64,000 nt of DNA, taken from an uncultured Bacteroidales bacterium. Its GTDB lineage: Bacteria; Bacteroidota; Bacteroidia; Bacteroidales; Bacteroidaceae. The notes beneath the pieces were generated by a model. It was not told where the DNA came from, made no database searches, and saw nothing but the letters and a program-made list of their open reading frames with translations. This document shows positions 1 to 8,401 of this stretch, piece after piece (the stretch's first letter is position 1; each line of letters opens with the position of its first letter). The stretch is from assembly GCA_902788315.1 (NCBI GenBank), contig CADAJS010000008.1, forward strand, positions 62,001-126,000, read 5' to 3'. The translations under genes were made by a program, and so were the position numbers.

Positions 1-1362
1 TTCACCTCCACACTTCATATTGTCGCCGCACCCGGCACAGCGTCCCAGTTCGCCCCGGAAGCGCTTCTCTACGAGATAGTGTAGGCGGTCGCGCAGGGCA
101 GGGAGGTGGATGCTGTCGATAACCTCGCCCACGAAAGCAAACTTGAGCAGGAGGCGTGCCTCGTCCTCGGGCACTCCGCGCTGACGCATGTAGAAGAGGG
201 CCGCGTCATTCAGCTGTCCCACGGTGCTGCCGTGGCTACACTTGACGTCGTCGGCATAGATCTCAAGCATCGGTTGCGTGTACATGCGGGCGGTGCGGGT
301 GGCACAGAGGTTGGCGTTTGTCTCCTGCGAGGTGGTCTTCTGCGCTCCCTCCCTCACCAGCACTCGGCCTGCAAAGGCCCCTACGGCGCTGCCGTCGAGC
401 ACATACTTGTACAGCTCTGTGCTCTGGCAGTTAGGGGCACGATGGTCGATGAGCGTATTGTTGTCGGCATGCTGTTCTCCGTCGGCAATCACGGCTCCGA
501 TGAGGCGTGCTTCGCCATTCTCGCCGCTCAGAGTGACGTCTGTACGGTTGCGCGTCAGGCCACAGCCCAGGGTGATGCTTCCCAGCGTGGCGGTGCTGCA
601 GGCCGACAGGTCCACGTAGGTGTTGCTGAAGCGATGATTCTGCGAGTGGGTCTCTTCCAGCTCGTAGCATTCCAGATGGGCATTCTCGCCCACGAATGTC
701 TCCACTACCTGAGTGGTGAGGAAGGCATGGTCGTCCATGGCGTGGTCGCATATCAAGAGCTGCAGCTGCGCTCCTTCCTCCAGGACGACGAGCGTGCGGC
801 GGTTGGCCATCAGCGGTACGTCGGCCCGCAGGATGTTTACCACCTGAATGGGGCGTGGTACAGCGAGGTTGCGGGGTACGTAGATGAACAGCCCGTCCTG
901 AGCCAGCATGGTGTTCAGGGCGTTGATGGCGTCCTTGCTGCTTCGCGCCAGACGTCCGTAATAGGGTTCCACCAGCTGTGGTCTCTCCCGGGCCACACGC
1001 GAGAGCGAGTCGATGATCACGCCCTCGGGCAGCGAGGGACGCTTGACCGTTTCGTCGTCGTAGAAGCGATCATTTACGACAAAGTAGAGCGAGGTGCTCA
1101 GGTTGGGCACGTCGCAGCGGAATGCCTGATAAGGGTTGACGGGGAAGGCCAGGCCTCGCACATTGACGCCATAGTCCGGGGCGAAGGCCTCGGCCACGTC
1201 TGTATATTTGTATCGTTCCACCTTCTGCGTGGGGAAGCCCATTCGGCAGAAGTCCTCGAAGGCCTGCTCGCGAAGGGCGTTCATGGCCGGCACCGAGTGG
1301 GCCGACAGCGCTTCGTGGTGGGCGGTGAAGAGGTCGATGTATTGTTGTTCGCTGCGCATCAT
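1..1362 (-). CDS. sufD: Fe-S cluster assembly protein SufD (3' end beyond window)
   Basis: SufD is a scaffold subunit of the SufBCD complex, which builds iron-sulfur clusters in the cytoplasm with the ATPase SufC. Reading leftward from ATG at 1362 (a second in-frame ATG is at 1359), the frame stays open for 454 codons to the window edge. The SufB/SufD-family core motif CSHGSTVG lies near residue 372; its Cys and His correspond to the cluster-assembly residues of the family. The visible C-terminal part has a Cys-rich stretch, GRCAGCGDNMKCGG, which suggests the stop codon is only slightly beyond the edge. The start is 9 bp downstream of the sufC stop, so the two are co-transcribed. Confidence 0.93.
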   Translation of the reverse strand, partial: MMRSEQQYIDLFTAHHEALSAHSVPAMNALREQAFEDFCRMGFPTQKVERYKYTDVAEAFAPDYGVNVRGLAFPVNPYQAFRCDVPNLSTSLYFVVNDRFYDDETVKRPSLPEGVIIDSLSRVARERPQLVEPYYGRLARSSKDAINALNTMLAQDGLFIYVPRNLAVPRPIQVVNILRADVPLMANRRTLVVLEEGAQLQLLICDHAMDDHAFLTTQVVETFVGENAHLECYELEETHSQNHRFSNTYVDLSACSTATLGSITLGCGLTRNRTDVTLSGENGEARLIGAVIADGEQHADNNTLIDHRAPNCQSTELYKYVLDGSAVGAFAGRVLVREGAQKTTSQETNANLCATRTARMYTQPMLEIYADDVKCSHGSTVGQLNDAALFYMRQRGVPEDEARLLLKFAFVGEVIDSIHLPALRDRLHYLVEKRFRGELGRCAGCGDNMKCGGE

Positions 1363-1371
1363 GGTCGGGTG

Positions 1372-2142
1372 TCAAATGTGGTCCGTTTTGTCCTCGCCTG
1401 CTTCTGGCTTCAGCCAGTCGAAACCTCGCTGTTCTATCTCGGCTGCCAGCTCGGGCCCAGCTGTCTTGACGATGCGGCCGTCGATGAGCACGTGGACCAC
1501 GTCGGGCCGTATGTAGTCGAGCAGGCGCTGATAGTGTGTGATGACGATGGCGCTTGTCTGCGGTGTGCGCAGTTTGTTGAATCCCTCGGCCACCACGCGC
1601 AGGGCGTCCACGTCCAGTCCCGAGTCGGTCTCGTCCAGAATGCTCAGTGTGGGCTCCAGCATGGCCATCTGGAATATCTCGTTCCGCTTGCGTTCGCCGC
1701 CGCTGAAGCCTTCGTTCACGCTGCGGTTGGCCAGTTTGTTGTCCAGCTCCACAATTTTCCGCTTCTCGCGCATCAGTTTCAGGAAGTCGGCGGCGGGCAA
1801 CGGCTCCAGCCCGTGGTACTTGCGTTTGGCGTTCAGTGCGGCGCGCATGAAGTTCACCATGCTCACGCCCGGGATCTCCACCGGTTGCTGGAACGAGAGG
1901 AAGATGCCCTCGTGGGCTCGCTCCTCTGGTTTCAATGCCAGCAAGTCCTTGCCGTTCCATGTGATGCTGCCCTGTGTGACCTCGTAGGCCGGGTGGCCCA
2001 CGATGACGTTACTCAGGGTGCTTTTGCCCGCACCGTTATGGCCCATCAGGGCATGCACTTCGCCCTCTTTCACCACCAGGTCGATGCCTTTCAGAATCTC
2101 CTTGCCGTTGATGCCGGCATGCAAATCATGTATCTCTAACAT
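1372..2142 (-). CDS. sufC: Fe-S cluster assembly ATPase SufC
   Basis: SufC is the ABC-type ATPase that drives the SufBCD scaffold. The 256-residue protein is full length for the family. Visible motifs are Walker A GHNGAGKST at residues 34-42, the Q-loop FQQP at 84-87, the signature SGGE at 147-150, Walker B LSILDE at 166-171, the D-loop SGLD at 174-177 and the switch His203. It is soluble and lacks membrane segments, as expected for SufC. sufD follows after 9 bp. sufB, which commonly precedes sufC, is absent: the upstream DNA holds a promoter and a hairpin repeat, so sufB must be elsewhere. Confidence 0.96.
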   Translation of the reverse strand: MLEIHDLHAGINGKEILKGIDLVVKEGEVHALMGHNGAGKSTLSNVIVGHPAYEVTQGSITWNGKDLLALKPEERAHEGIFLSFQQPVEIPGVSMVNFMRAALNAKRKYHGLEPLPAADFLKLMREKRKIVELDNKLANRSVNEGFSGGERKRNEIFQMAMLEPTLSILDETDSGLDVDALRVVAEGFNKLRTPQTSAIVITHYQRLLDYIRPDVVHVLIDGRIVKTAGPELAAEIEQRGFDWLKPEAGEDKTDHI

Positions 2143-2164
2143 CTCAGTGTCTCTTTTCTGCCTG

Positions 2165-2196
2165 CAAAGTTACGAATAAGCGAGAGAAGCGCAAAA
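2165..2196 (-). promoter_or_regulatory. sufC promoter (Bacteroidota -33/-7 type)
   Basis: Reading leftward, TTTTG (2196-2192), 19 nt, then TAACTTTG (2172-2165) matches the Bacteroidota consensus TTTG-N19-21-TAnnTTTG. The predicted transcript starts about 15 nt before the sufC ATG. The -33 element lies inside the first copy of the hairpin repeat. Confidence 0.7.
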
Positions 2197-2410
2197 TGAA
2201 AGACGAAGTTTTTCATCTTGCGCTTCCGAGCGGAAGGACTCGAGCTTGCTCGCTTGGCTTGTCCAAGAAGTTGGAACGTAGTTCAGAGTTACGAATAAGC
2301 GAGAGAAGCGCAAAATGAAAGACGAAGTTTTTCATCTTGCGCTTCCGAGCGGAAGGATTCGAGTTCGCTCGCTTGGCTTGTCCAAGAAGTTGAAACGTAG
2401 TTCAGAGTTA
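2170..2410. repeat. Tandem 119-bp hairpin repeat, two copies
   Basis: Two head-to-tail copies (2170-2288 and 2289-2407) differ at about four positions. Each contains a strong imperfect inverted repeat (2189-2223 and 2308-2342) running from GCGCAAAATGAAA to TTTTTCATCTTGCGC around the loop GACGAAG. No convincing protein is encoded. The same loop core, ACGAAG, recurs in unrelated-stem hairpins at 22770 and 22857, which suggests a family of dispersed intergenic elements. Confidence 0.85.
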
Positions 2411-2463
2411 CTCAATTCACTTCTTATTATTACGTATTATTGCGCGGGTGCGTATGGGGGAGA

Positions 2464-2501
2464 TAAAAGAAAAGTCCCGCAAGGCGTATCTTGCAGGACT
2501 C
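2464..2501 (-). terminator. Rho-independent terminator of the tRNA-Asn pair
   Basis: On the minus strand, a stem with arms GTCCTGCAAG and CTTGCGGGAC around a six-base loop is followed by TTTTCTTTT. It sits just downstream of the two tRNA-Asn genes. Confidence 0.8.
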
Positions 2502-2510
2502 TTTCTCGAG

Positions 2511-2584
2511 CGCTTCAGGATGGGCTTGAACCAACGACCCCATGATTAACAGTCATGTGCTCTAACCAACTGAGCTACTGAAGC
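2511..2584 (-). tRNA. tRNA-Asn (GTT)
   Basis: A 74-nt cloverleaf with acceptor GCTTCAG/CTGAAGC, D-arm AGCTCAGTTGGTTAGAGC, anticodon loop CTGTTAA (GTT) and T-loop TTCAAGC. CCA is not encoded. It is the second of two near-identical copies and is followed by a terminator. Confidence 0.95.
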
Positions 2585-2608
2585 ATTGGTGCATCTGACA
2601 CCCCTTTG

Positions 2609-2682
2609 CGCTTCAGGATGGGCTTGAACCAACGACCCCATGATTAACAGTCATGTGCTCTAACCAACTGAGCTACTGAAGC
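2609..2682 (-). tRNA. tRNA-Asn (GTT), upstream copy
   Basis: The sequence is identical to the copy 24 bp downstream across the cloverleaf, including anticodon GTT. The pair is a recent tandem duplication or is maintained by gene conversion, and is probably one transcript. Confidence 0.95.
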
Positions 2683-2727
2683 AGGTCTCTACACCCTTTT
2701 TTCGGGTGTTTTGTGTCAAATGCGCTG

Positions 2728-2758
2728 CAAAAGTAGAGGTTTTTTGGGAAATATGCAA
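2728..2758 (-). promoter_or_regulatory. Promoter of the tRNA-Asn pair
   Basis: Reading leftward, TTG (2758-2756), 20 nt, then TACTTTTG (2735-2728) fits TAnnTTTG. It is arranged back to back with the pfkB-family gene promoter at 2759. Confidence 0.6.
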
Positions 2759-2766
2759 TATCTTTG
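2759..2766 (+). promoter_or_regulatory. -7 element of the PfkB-kinase/S41-protease operon
   Basis: TATCTTTG matches TAnnTTTG exactly. No good -33 TTTG is seen at the usual distance. The predicted start lies only a few bases before ATG 2775, giving a very short or absent 5' leader. Confidence 0.6.
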
Positions 2767-2774
2767 CAAAAAAA

Positions 2775-3770
2775 ATGAAGCGAATGGGTAAAATTATTGG
2801 TTTGGGCAATGCTCTTGTGGATGTTTTGGCTCCGATTTCGGACGATTCGCTGCTCTCCAGCCTCGGTTTGCAGAAGGGGATGATGCAGCTCGTCGATGGG
2901 GCGAGAGCCGAGGAGATTGCCGAGACGCTTCAGCACCTGCACCCGCAGCGAGCCACTGGTGGCAGTGCCGGGAATGCCATGCTGGCATTGGCCGGGCTGG
3001 GCGATAAGCCGGGATTCATCGGTCGGGTGGGGCGTGATGAGATGGGCCGCTTCTATGCCCGCAGCGCCTCTGAGGCCGGCATTGAGATGCACCTCGTCGA
3101 GGCCGATGGACCCTCGGGCGTGGCCTACACCTTGGTGTCTCCCGACGGCGAGCGCACCTTTGGCACCTCGCTCGGCGTGGCGGCCGGGATGACGGCTTCA
3201 GACCTCCTTCCCGAGATGTTGCGTGGCTACAGCCTGCTGCATGTGGAGGGATATCTGGTGCAGAACCACGACCTGATCGAGACCGCTCTCGGCATGGCTC
3301 GCCGCGAAAGACTTCGGGTGAGCATCGACCTGGCCAGCGCCAATGTGGTGCGGGCCGACCTCGACTTCTTCCGCCATCTGGTGGAGCACTATGTGGATGT
3401 CGTTTTTGCCAACGAGGAGGAGAGCCTAGCCTTCACCGGCGAGGCTACGCCCGAGGCTGCGCTGGCCAGCTTGGCACGTCAGTGCGACATCGCTGTGGTG
3501 AAGCTGGGTGCCCAGGGGGCCATGGCCCGGTGCGGAGACGAACAGACGCGGGTGGCCGCACGCCGCGTCCCCGTGGTCGATACTACGGCGGCGGGCGACT
3601 TCTTTGCCGGCGGCTTCTTCTTTGGCCTCGCCCATCGGGCCACGCTCGCCCAGTGCCTGCAGTGCGGAGCCGCTGCGAGCGAACAGGTGATACAGATAGT
3701 GGGCACACGCCTCTCACAGCCGGCGTGGCTCGGATTACGCAAACAGATTAACGAAATATTGTCGCGATGA
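2775..3770 (+). CDS. PfkB-family sugar/nucleoside kinase (adenosine kinase-like)
   Basis: A predicted cytoplasmic ATP-dependent kinase of the ribokinase/PfkB superfamily, 331 residues. It shows the opening IIGLGNALVDVL, the first signature GGSAGNAMLALAGLG, and near the C-terminus DTTAAGDFFAGGFFFGL, in which Asp275 of AAGD is the expected catalytic base. The substrate cannot be fixed from sequence; adenosine kinase-like or a related sugar kinase is most likely. The frame is open upstream to 2706, but the -7 box at 2759-2766 excludes those starts. ATG 2775 or ATG 2784 (MGKIIGLG) are the realistic choices. The stop overlaps the start of the S41 protease gene by 4 nt (ATGA), so translation is coupled. 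Confidence 0.88.
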   Translation: MKRMGKIIGLGNALVDVLAPISDDSLLSSLGLQKGMMQLVDGARAEEIAETLQHLHPQRATGGSAGNAMLALAGLGDKPGFIGRVGRDEMGRFYARSASEAGIEMHLVEADGPSGVAYTLVSPDGERTFGTSLGVAAGMTASDLLPEMLRGYSLLHVEGYLVQNHDLIETALGMARRERLRVSIDLASANVVRADLDFFRHLVEHYVDVVFANEEESLAFTGEATPEAALASLARQCDIAVVKLGAQGAMARCGDEQTRVAARRVPVVDTTAAGDFFAGGFFFGLAHRATLAQCLQCGAAASEQVIQIVGTRLSQPAWLGLRKQINEILSR

Positions 3771-5419
3771 AACACAGTCTTATGGCCCTGCTGGCTCTCG
3801 GTATCTCCCTCACGGGACTGGCACAGCAGGGCGAACGTCCCAATTCGGCCATCAGCCGCAACCTCGAGATATTCAACGATATCTACAAACAACTCGACCT
3901 TTTCTACGTCGATTCGCTCGATGCCGACACGGTCATCGGCTGGGGCATACGCTCGATGCTGCGCCAGGTGGACCCCTTCACCGACTACTATCCCGAGGAC
4001 GACGAGGAGCTGCGCCAGATGGCCACGGGCAAATATGCCGGCATCGGCAGCATCGTGCGGTTCCATAAGAAGGAAGACCGAGTGGTCATCGCCCAGCCCT
4101 ACGAGGGGTCGCCCAGCATGAAGGCAGGCGTGCGGGCCGGCGATGTCATCCAGACCATTGACGGCAAGGACGTCAAGGGCATGGGCACGCCCCGCGTGAG
4201 CACCATGCTGCGCGGCGAGGCGGGCACCACCTTTGAGCTGCGCGTCAAGCGCATGGGAGTGGACGAGCCGCTCACCTTCCATATCACTCGCCAGACTATC
4301 CAGATGCCCCAGGTGCCCTATTACGGAATGGTCTCGCCCGGCGTGGGCTACATCTTTCTGACGGGTTTCACCGACGGCGCCTGCCGCGAGGTGCGCCAGG
4401 CTCTGCTCGCCCTCAAGGCTCAGGGGGCTGTCAGTCTCGTCCTCGACCTGCGCGACAATCCGGGCGGAGCGCTCAACGAGGCTGTTGACATTGTGAACCT
4501 CTTTGTCCCCAAGGGACGCAAGGTGATGTTCACCAAGGGCAAGCTCTCCAGTGTGAACCGCGACTACTACACCGCCAGCGAGCCCGTTGATACCGTGATG
4601 TCCCTCGTGGTGCTGGCTGACGGCGGTTCGGCCTCCTCCTCCGAAATCGTCTGCGGCAGCCTTCAGGACATGGACCGTGCCGTCATCGTCGGGGCGCGCA
4701 CCTATGGCAAGGGCCTCGTGCAGGCCATTCGCGAGGTGCCCTATCACGGCAACCTCAAGCTCACCACCAGCCGCTACTACATCCCCAGCGGACGCTGCAT
4801 TCAAGCCTACGACTATCGCCACCTGAACCCCGACGGCTCGGTGGGCACCGTCCCCGACAGTCTCACCCGCGTCTTCCATACGGCCCATGGCCGCGAGGTG
4901 CGCGACGGCGGAGGCATCAAGCCCGATATTGAGGTGCGCCCCGACAGCCTGGCCTCCATCATCTACGACCTTGTGGAGGACGATGCCTTCTTCGACTTTG
5001 CCACGCTCTATGCCTCTCAGCACCCCACCATCGCCCCTGCCGGCGAGTTCTCGCTGAGCGATGCCGACTATGAGCAGTTTGTCGCATACATCGCCCAGAG
5101 CGGCTTCACCTACAATCGCCGCAGCGATGAGGTGCTCGAACTCCTGAAGAATGTGGCCCGACGTGAGGGCTATTACGACGTGGCACGTGCCGAGTTCGAC
5201 GCGCTCGAGGCCCGCTTCTCCACCGACCTCGAGGCCGACCTTCGCCGCCACCGCAAGGATATCGAGCCATATCTCTGCGACGAGATTGTCCAGCGCTACT
5301 ATTATGAGTCGGGCGCCGTCAAGCAGCAGCTCGTGGGCGACGCCTGCATGAAGCAGGCCCTGCAGCTCCTTGCCGATCCCCAGCGCCTGGACTCCATCCT
5401 CCGCCCTCAGACACCCTAA
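3767..5419 (+). CDS. S41-family C-terminal processing peptidase (CtpA/Prc-like)
   Basis: A periplasmic serine protease of family S41, 550 residues. It has a cleavable signal peptide (about 1-19), an S41 N-terminal helical region, a PDZ domain (about 85-165, GAGVRAGDVI-type carboxylate loop visible as KAGVRAGDVIQTIDG) and a protease core. The nucleophile is predicted as Ser290 in GGSASSSEI and the general base as Lys315 in TYGKGLVQ; the 25-residue spacing is that of CtpA. LDLRDNPGG (226-234) is also diagnostic. CtpA-type enzymes trim the C-termini of envelope proteins. It overlaps the upstream kinase gene by 4 nt. The C-terminal 150 residues are helical and of unknown role. Confidence 0.92.
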   Translation: MKHSLMALLALGISLTGLAQQGERPNSAISRNLEIFNDIYKQLDLFYVDSLDADTVIGWGIRSMLRQVDPFTDYYPEDDEELRQMATGKYAGIGSIVRFHKKEDRVVIAQPYEGSPSMKAGVRAGDVIQTIDGKDVKGMGTPRVSTMLRGEAGTTFELRVKRMGVDEPLTFHITRQTIQMPQVPYYGMVSPGVGYIFLTGFTDGACREVRQALLALKAQGAVSLVLDLRDNPGGALNEAVDIVNLFVPKGRKVMFTKGKLSSVNRDYYTASEPVDTVMSLVVLADGGSASSSEIVCGSLQDMDRAVIVGARTYGKGLVQAIREVPYHGNLKLTTSRYYIPSGRCIQAYDYRHLNPDGSVGTVPDSLTRVFHTAHGREVRDGGGIKPDIEVRPDSLASIIYDLVEDDAFFDFATLYASQHPTIAPAGEFSLSDADYEQFVAYIAQSGFTYNRRSDEVLELLKNVARREGYYDVARAEFDALEARFSTDLEADLRRHRKDIEPYLCDEIVQRYYYESGAVKQQLVGDACMKQALQLLADPQRLDSILRPQTP

Positions 5420-5435
5420 TCCCCGTTACCCCGTT

Positions 5436-5555
5436 ATGCGTCATCGTGATATCCGCCGCGCCAACCGCCAGTTCATGCTCGCCATCATGGCCATGGCCAT
5501 CGTCGTGCTGATGGTCGTTGCGCTCTTCTGGTACTGGTGCCTGCCCGTGCGGTAA
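5436..5555 (+). CDS. Small single-pass membrane protein (39 aa)
   Basis: The reading frame starts with ATG 5436, 16 bp after the S41 protease stop. It encodes a basic N-terminus (MRHRDIRRANRQ) followed by about 22 hydrophobic residues and a short tail WYWCLPVR, a typical N-in single-pass membrane peptide. Its position suggests it is the third gene of the kinase/protease operon. No function is recognised. Confidence is moderate because short frames are hard to prove. Confidence 0.5.
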   Translation: MRHRDIRRANRQFMLAIMAMAIVVLMVVALFWYWCLPVR

Positions 5556-5582
5556 GCAGCAGCGCCATACGCCACCTCCTAT

Positions 5583-5644
5583 TTTCCCACACGTGGGAAA
5601 GTTCTGCGCGGCACGCCTCATCCCGCTTTCCCACGCGTGGGAAA
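5583..5644. repeat. Pair of TTTCCCACRCGTGGGAAA palindromes
   Basis: An 18-bp palindrome with one central mismatch (5583-5600) and a perfect 18-bp palindrome TTTCCCACGCGTGGGAAA (5627-5644) lie 26 bp apart. Together they form a larger inverted repeat in the gap between the kinase/protease operon and the FISUMP operon. They may be a protein-binding site, an intergenic repeat family or a terminator; no T-run follows. Confidence 0.75.
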
Positions 5645-5776
5645 ATAGGGTGCGGCTCTCTGCGTTTTGTCTCGTCTCATTCGGTTTATCCGAATCCCTC
5701 ACTCTTCGTTTGGGAAAATGATGCATGGATTAACAATATTTAACATGAAAAGAGGCGATTCGCAACCAATTATCCT

Positions 5777-5784
5777 TATATTTG
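5777..5784 (+). promoter_or_regulatory. -7 element of the FISUMP/FAS1 operon
   Basis: TATATTTG matches TAnnTTTG. The predicted transcript begins near 5791, giving a leader of roughly 44 nt before ATG 5835. The 279-bp gap 5556-5834 otherwise holds only the palindrome pair. Confidence 0.65.
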
Positions 5785-5834
5785 CAATCATGAACATGCA
5801 AAATTAAGATGGCGTAATAAAAACAACATTAAAA

Positions 5835-8375
5835 ATGCGACATTTCCTTACACTTATTCTCCTTGTCCTTGGTCTGACGTGTCGAGGGCAGGGCATCAAG
5901 GTATTCCACTCGGGCGGACAGGTTGACAACTTCCCCGTCGAGACTGTGGACAGCATTTCATTTGACGCGCAATGCCCAGACGCAAACGGTCATGCCTATG
6001 TGGACCTGGGGCTTCCTTCGGGCGCGCTTTGGGCTACGTGCAACGTGGGTGCACGCCGTCCTTCGGACTTCGGCACCTTCATCGCTCCCTGGAAATCTGC
6101 GCAGGTTGCCTCTTGGGGAGGCGACTGGCTGCTGCCCTCTCCCGTGGATGCTTCGGAATTGCTCTCACAGTGCCGGTGGACGTGGGACGAGATGGACGGC
6201 GTGAAAGGCTACCGCGTGACGGGCCCTAACGGGCGGAGCATCTTCCTGCCTGCCTCGGGGGCGCTGAACAGCAGCGGCCTGGCATCGGGTGGCTTGGCAA
6301 ACCTGTATGCGGCTTACTGGCTTGCGCGTGAGTCCACTCAGGAAATGGACTCCCATGTGCTGGCCTTTTCGGAGCGGAGCCGCGGCATTGTCCCGCGTGG
6401 CAACCAGATGTTTGTCTCGCGCCTCGTGATCGGCGGCAATCCGCAAGGCGAACCCCGCATCCCGATGATAACGCAGAACGGGCACGACTATGTGGATCTG
6501 GGCCTCAGCGTGCTCTGGGCTACGTGCAACCTGGGAGTCATTGGCGAGAATCCGACATCGGTCGGCAACTACTACATGTGGGGCGCTGCGACGCCCTACA
6601 ACCATGATACGTTTGACGACGCTGCATGGAATGCCATGTTCCGGGACGTGAATGACAAGTACTACTATCGCGATCGCTTCAACACCATCCAGCCCGAGGA
6701 CGATGCCGCGCGCGTGGCATGGGGCGACGAATGGCGGCTGCCCACTCGCTCTGAGATGCAGGAACTCATCGACAAGTGCCAGTGGAAGCAGGTGGGAGCA
6801 GGGGAGTCCGCCTATTGGGTGGTTACCGGCCCCAACGGACGTCAGATAACGCTCCCGGCGGCGGGATATATTAACTACTCGTACTCCATGGAAAAGGTAG
6901 ACCGTGGCTTTCTTTGTTACCTGACCTCCACGTTCGAGCGCGATGTCTATGGCGCCCCCGCTATCATGAGCAACAGACGCATTGGGGCTTTGGACAACGG
7001 GCGTTCGGCCTACTCCATACGCCCCGTAATGAGTAAGCATCTTGAGCGGCTGGCGGCCAGTGAAGGCAACGAACTCGTGGACTTGGGCCTGAGCGTGAAG
7101 TGGGCCAGCACCAATCTGGGAGCTGCTTCGTCCGCGCAGGCAGGGGAGTATGTGGCCTGGGGTGAGGCGGCGACGAAGAAGCAGTACACCAAGGGCGGCT
7201 ATACCGTTGCCCCGCTGCCCCTGCCTGCCGAGTGCGACGTGGCTCATGTCGCATGGGGTCACAACTGGCGACTGCCCACCCAGGCGGAAGCCGAGGAACT
7301 GGCCACAAAATGTCGCTGGACACCGCGCGACGGCGGATATGAGGTCACGGGGCCCAGCGGGCGGAGCATCTTCCTGCCCATGACAGGTTTCCGCGACGGC
7401 ACAGCCCTGGGCTACCAGAACGAGGGCGGCTACTACTGGACCTCCTCACGTGACGACCAGGAAAACGCCCGGGCACTGCGCTTCGACCTCGAGACGCCGG
7501 GCCATACTGCACCCTTCTTCGCCCCTGCGGGGCTGGCCGTACGTCCCGTGGCCGATGCCTTTGTACCTGTGACGGGCGAAGCCACCGGCGTGGACTGGCA
7601 TTCGGCTACCATACGCTGCACCGGCATCTCGGGCACGTCGTATGAGAAGGTGGGCGTTCAGTATGCCCGGGATAAGAGCCGGCTCACTGACGATGCCCCG
7701 CTCCTTGCCCTCCCGTGTACCAAACACTACGGCGAGATTTATGCCGACGTGGCCTTCACCGGCAATGCATACAGCGTGGCGATGAACCGGCTGGACATCC
7801 ACGCCACCTATTATTATCGCGCGTTCTGCGTGGTCAATGGCGTGACCTACTACGGCGAGACGGCCCAGTTCTCGACCACTGCCGACGTGCCCAGCGTCGA
7901 TCTCGGCCTCAGCGTGAAGTGGGCCGTATGTAACGTGGGTGCTACGGGCGAGACAAACTATGGCGAATACTACTCCTGGGATGCCGACATTCCGCAGCAA
8001 CACTGGGGCGCTGCCTGGCGCCTGCCCTCCTACGAGGAATGGAGCGAGCTGCGCCGGCAGTGCACCTGGACGTGGACCACTCTGCCTGCCGAGGGCGAAC
8101 AGGATGCCTACGGAGGCGAGCTGACCGAGGTGGCCGGATATACCGTCACCGGCCCCAACGGGCAGAGCATCTTCCTGCCTGCTGCAGGCTACTCGGACTT
8201 TCCCGAAGGTGCAGCTCAGAGCAGCATTGGAGGCGGCATTGGAGACTATTGGAGCAGCACGCCCTACGAAGATGCCGACGGATATTTCCACAATTTCTAC
8301 TTCTCCTCCACACGTCGTGTGGTGGCCAATGCCCCTGCCACCTACGGATTCTCCGTGCGTCCCGTAACAGAATAA
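5835..8375 (+). CDS. Secreted protein with four FISUMP-type domains
   Basis: An 846-residue exported protein with a signal peptide (about 1-19). A short N-terminal module (KVFHSGGQVDNFPVETVDSI) is shared with the next genes of the operon. Four repeats begin near residues 55, 215, 411 and 685, each opening with a variant of VDLGLSVKWATCNVGA and containing WGxxWRLPT and VTGPNGRSIFLPAAG, features of the FISUMP-type domain common in secreted Bacteroidota proteins. An unrelated segment at about 575-675 resembles a fibronectin type III domain. Such proteins are surface or extracellular, usually of unknown ligand. There is no lipobox. It is the first gene of a five-gene operon (gap of 26 bp to the next). 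Confidence 0.8.
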   Translation: MRHFLTLILLVLGLTCRGQGIKVFHSGGQVDNFPVETVDSISFDAQCPDANGHAYVDLGLPSGALWATCNVGARRPSDFGTFIAPWKSAQVASWGGDWLLPSPVDASELLSQCRWTWDEMDGVKGYRVTGPNGRSIFLPASGALNSSGLASGGLANLYAAYWLARESTQEMDSHVLAFSERSRGIVPRGNQMFVSRLVIGGNPQGEPRIPMITQNGHDYVDLGLSVLWATCNLGVIGENPTSVGNYYMWGAATPYNHDTFDDAAWNAMFRDVNDKYYYRDRFNTIQPEDDAARVAWGDEWRLPTRSEMQELIDKCQWKQVGAGESAYWVVTGPNGRQITLPAAGYINYSYSMEKVDRGFLCYLTSTFERDVYGAPAIMSNRRIGALDNGRSAYSIRPVMSKHLERLAASEGNELVDLGLSVKWASTNLGAASSAQAGEYVAWGEAATKKQYTKGGYTVAPLPLPAECDVAHVAWGHNWRLPTQAEAEELATKCRWTPRDGGYEVTGPSGRSIFLPMTGFRDGTALGYQNEGGYYWTSSRDDQENARALRFDLETPGHTAPFFAPAGLAVRPVADAFVPVTGEATGVDWHSATIRCTGISGTSYEKVGVQYARDKSRLTDDAPLLALPCTKHYGEIYADVAFTGNAYSVAMNRLDIHATYYYRAFCVVNGVTYYGETAQFSTTADVPSVDLGLSVKWAVCNVGATGETNYGEYYSWDADIPQQHWGAAWRLPSYEEWSELRRQCTWTWTTLPAEGEQDAYGGELTEVAGYTVTGPNGQSIFLPAAGYSDFPEGAAQSSIGGGIGDYWSSTPYEDADGYFHNFYFSSTRRVVANAPATYGFSVRPVTE

Positions 8376-8401
8376 CCCATCATCATCCGAAACAAGATAT
8401 T

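Noticed and set aside
106..2139. A 677-codon plus-strand frame across sufD and sufC.
   Set aside because: Both genes on the minus strand have complete catalytic motifs; the plus frame crosses both genes and the gap between them.
3479..5251. A long minus-strand frame opposite the S41 protease gene.
   Set aside because: Antisense shadow; the plus strand has signal peptide, PDZ and Ser/Lys motifs.
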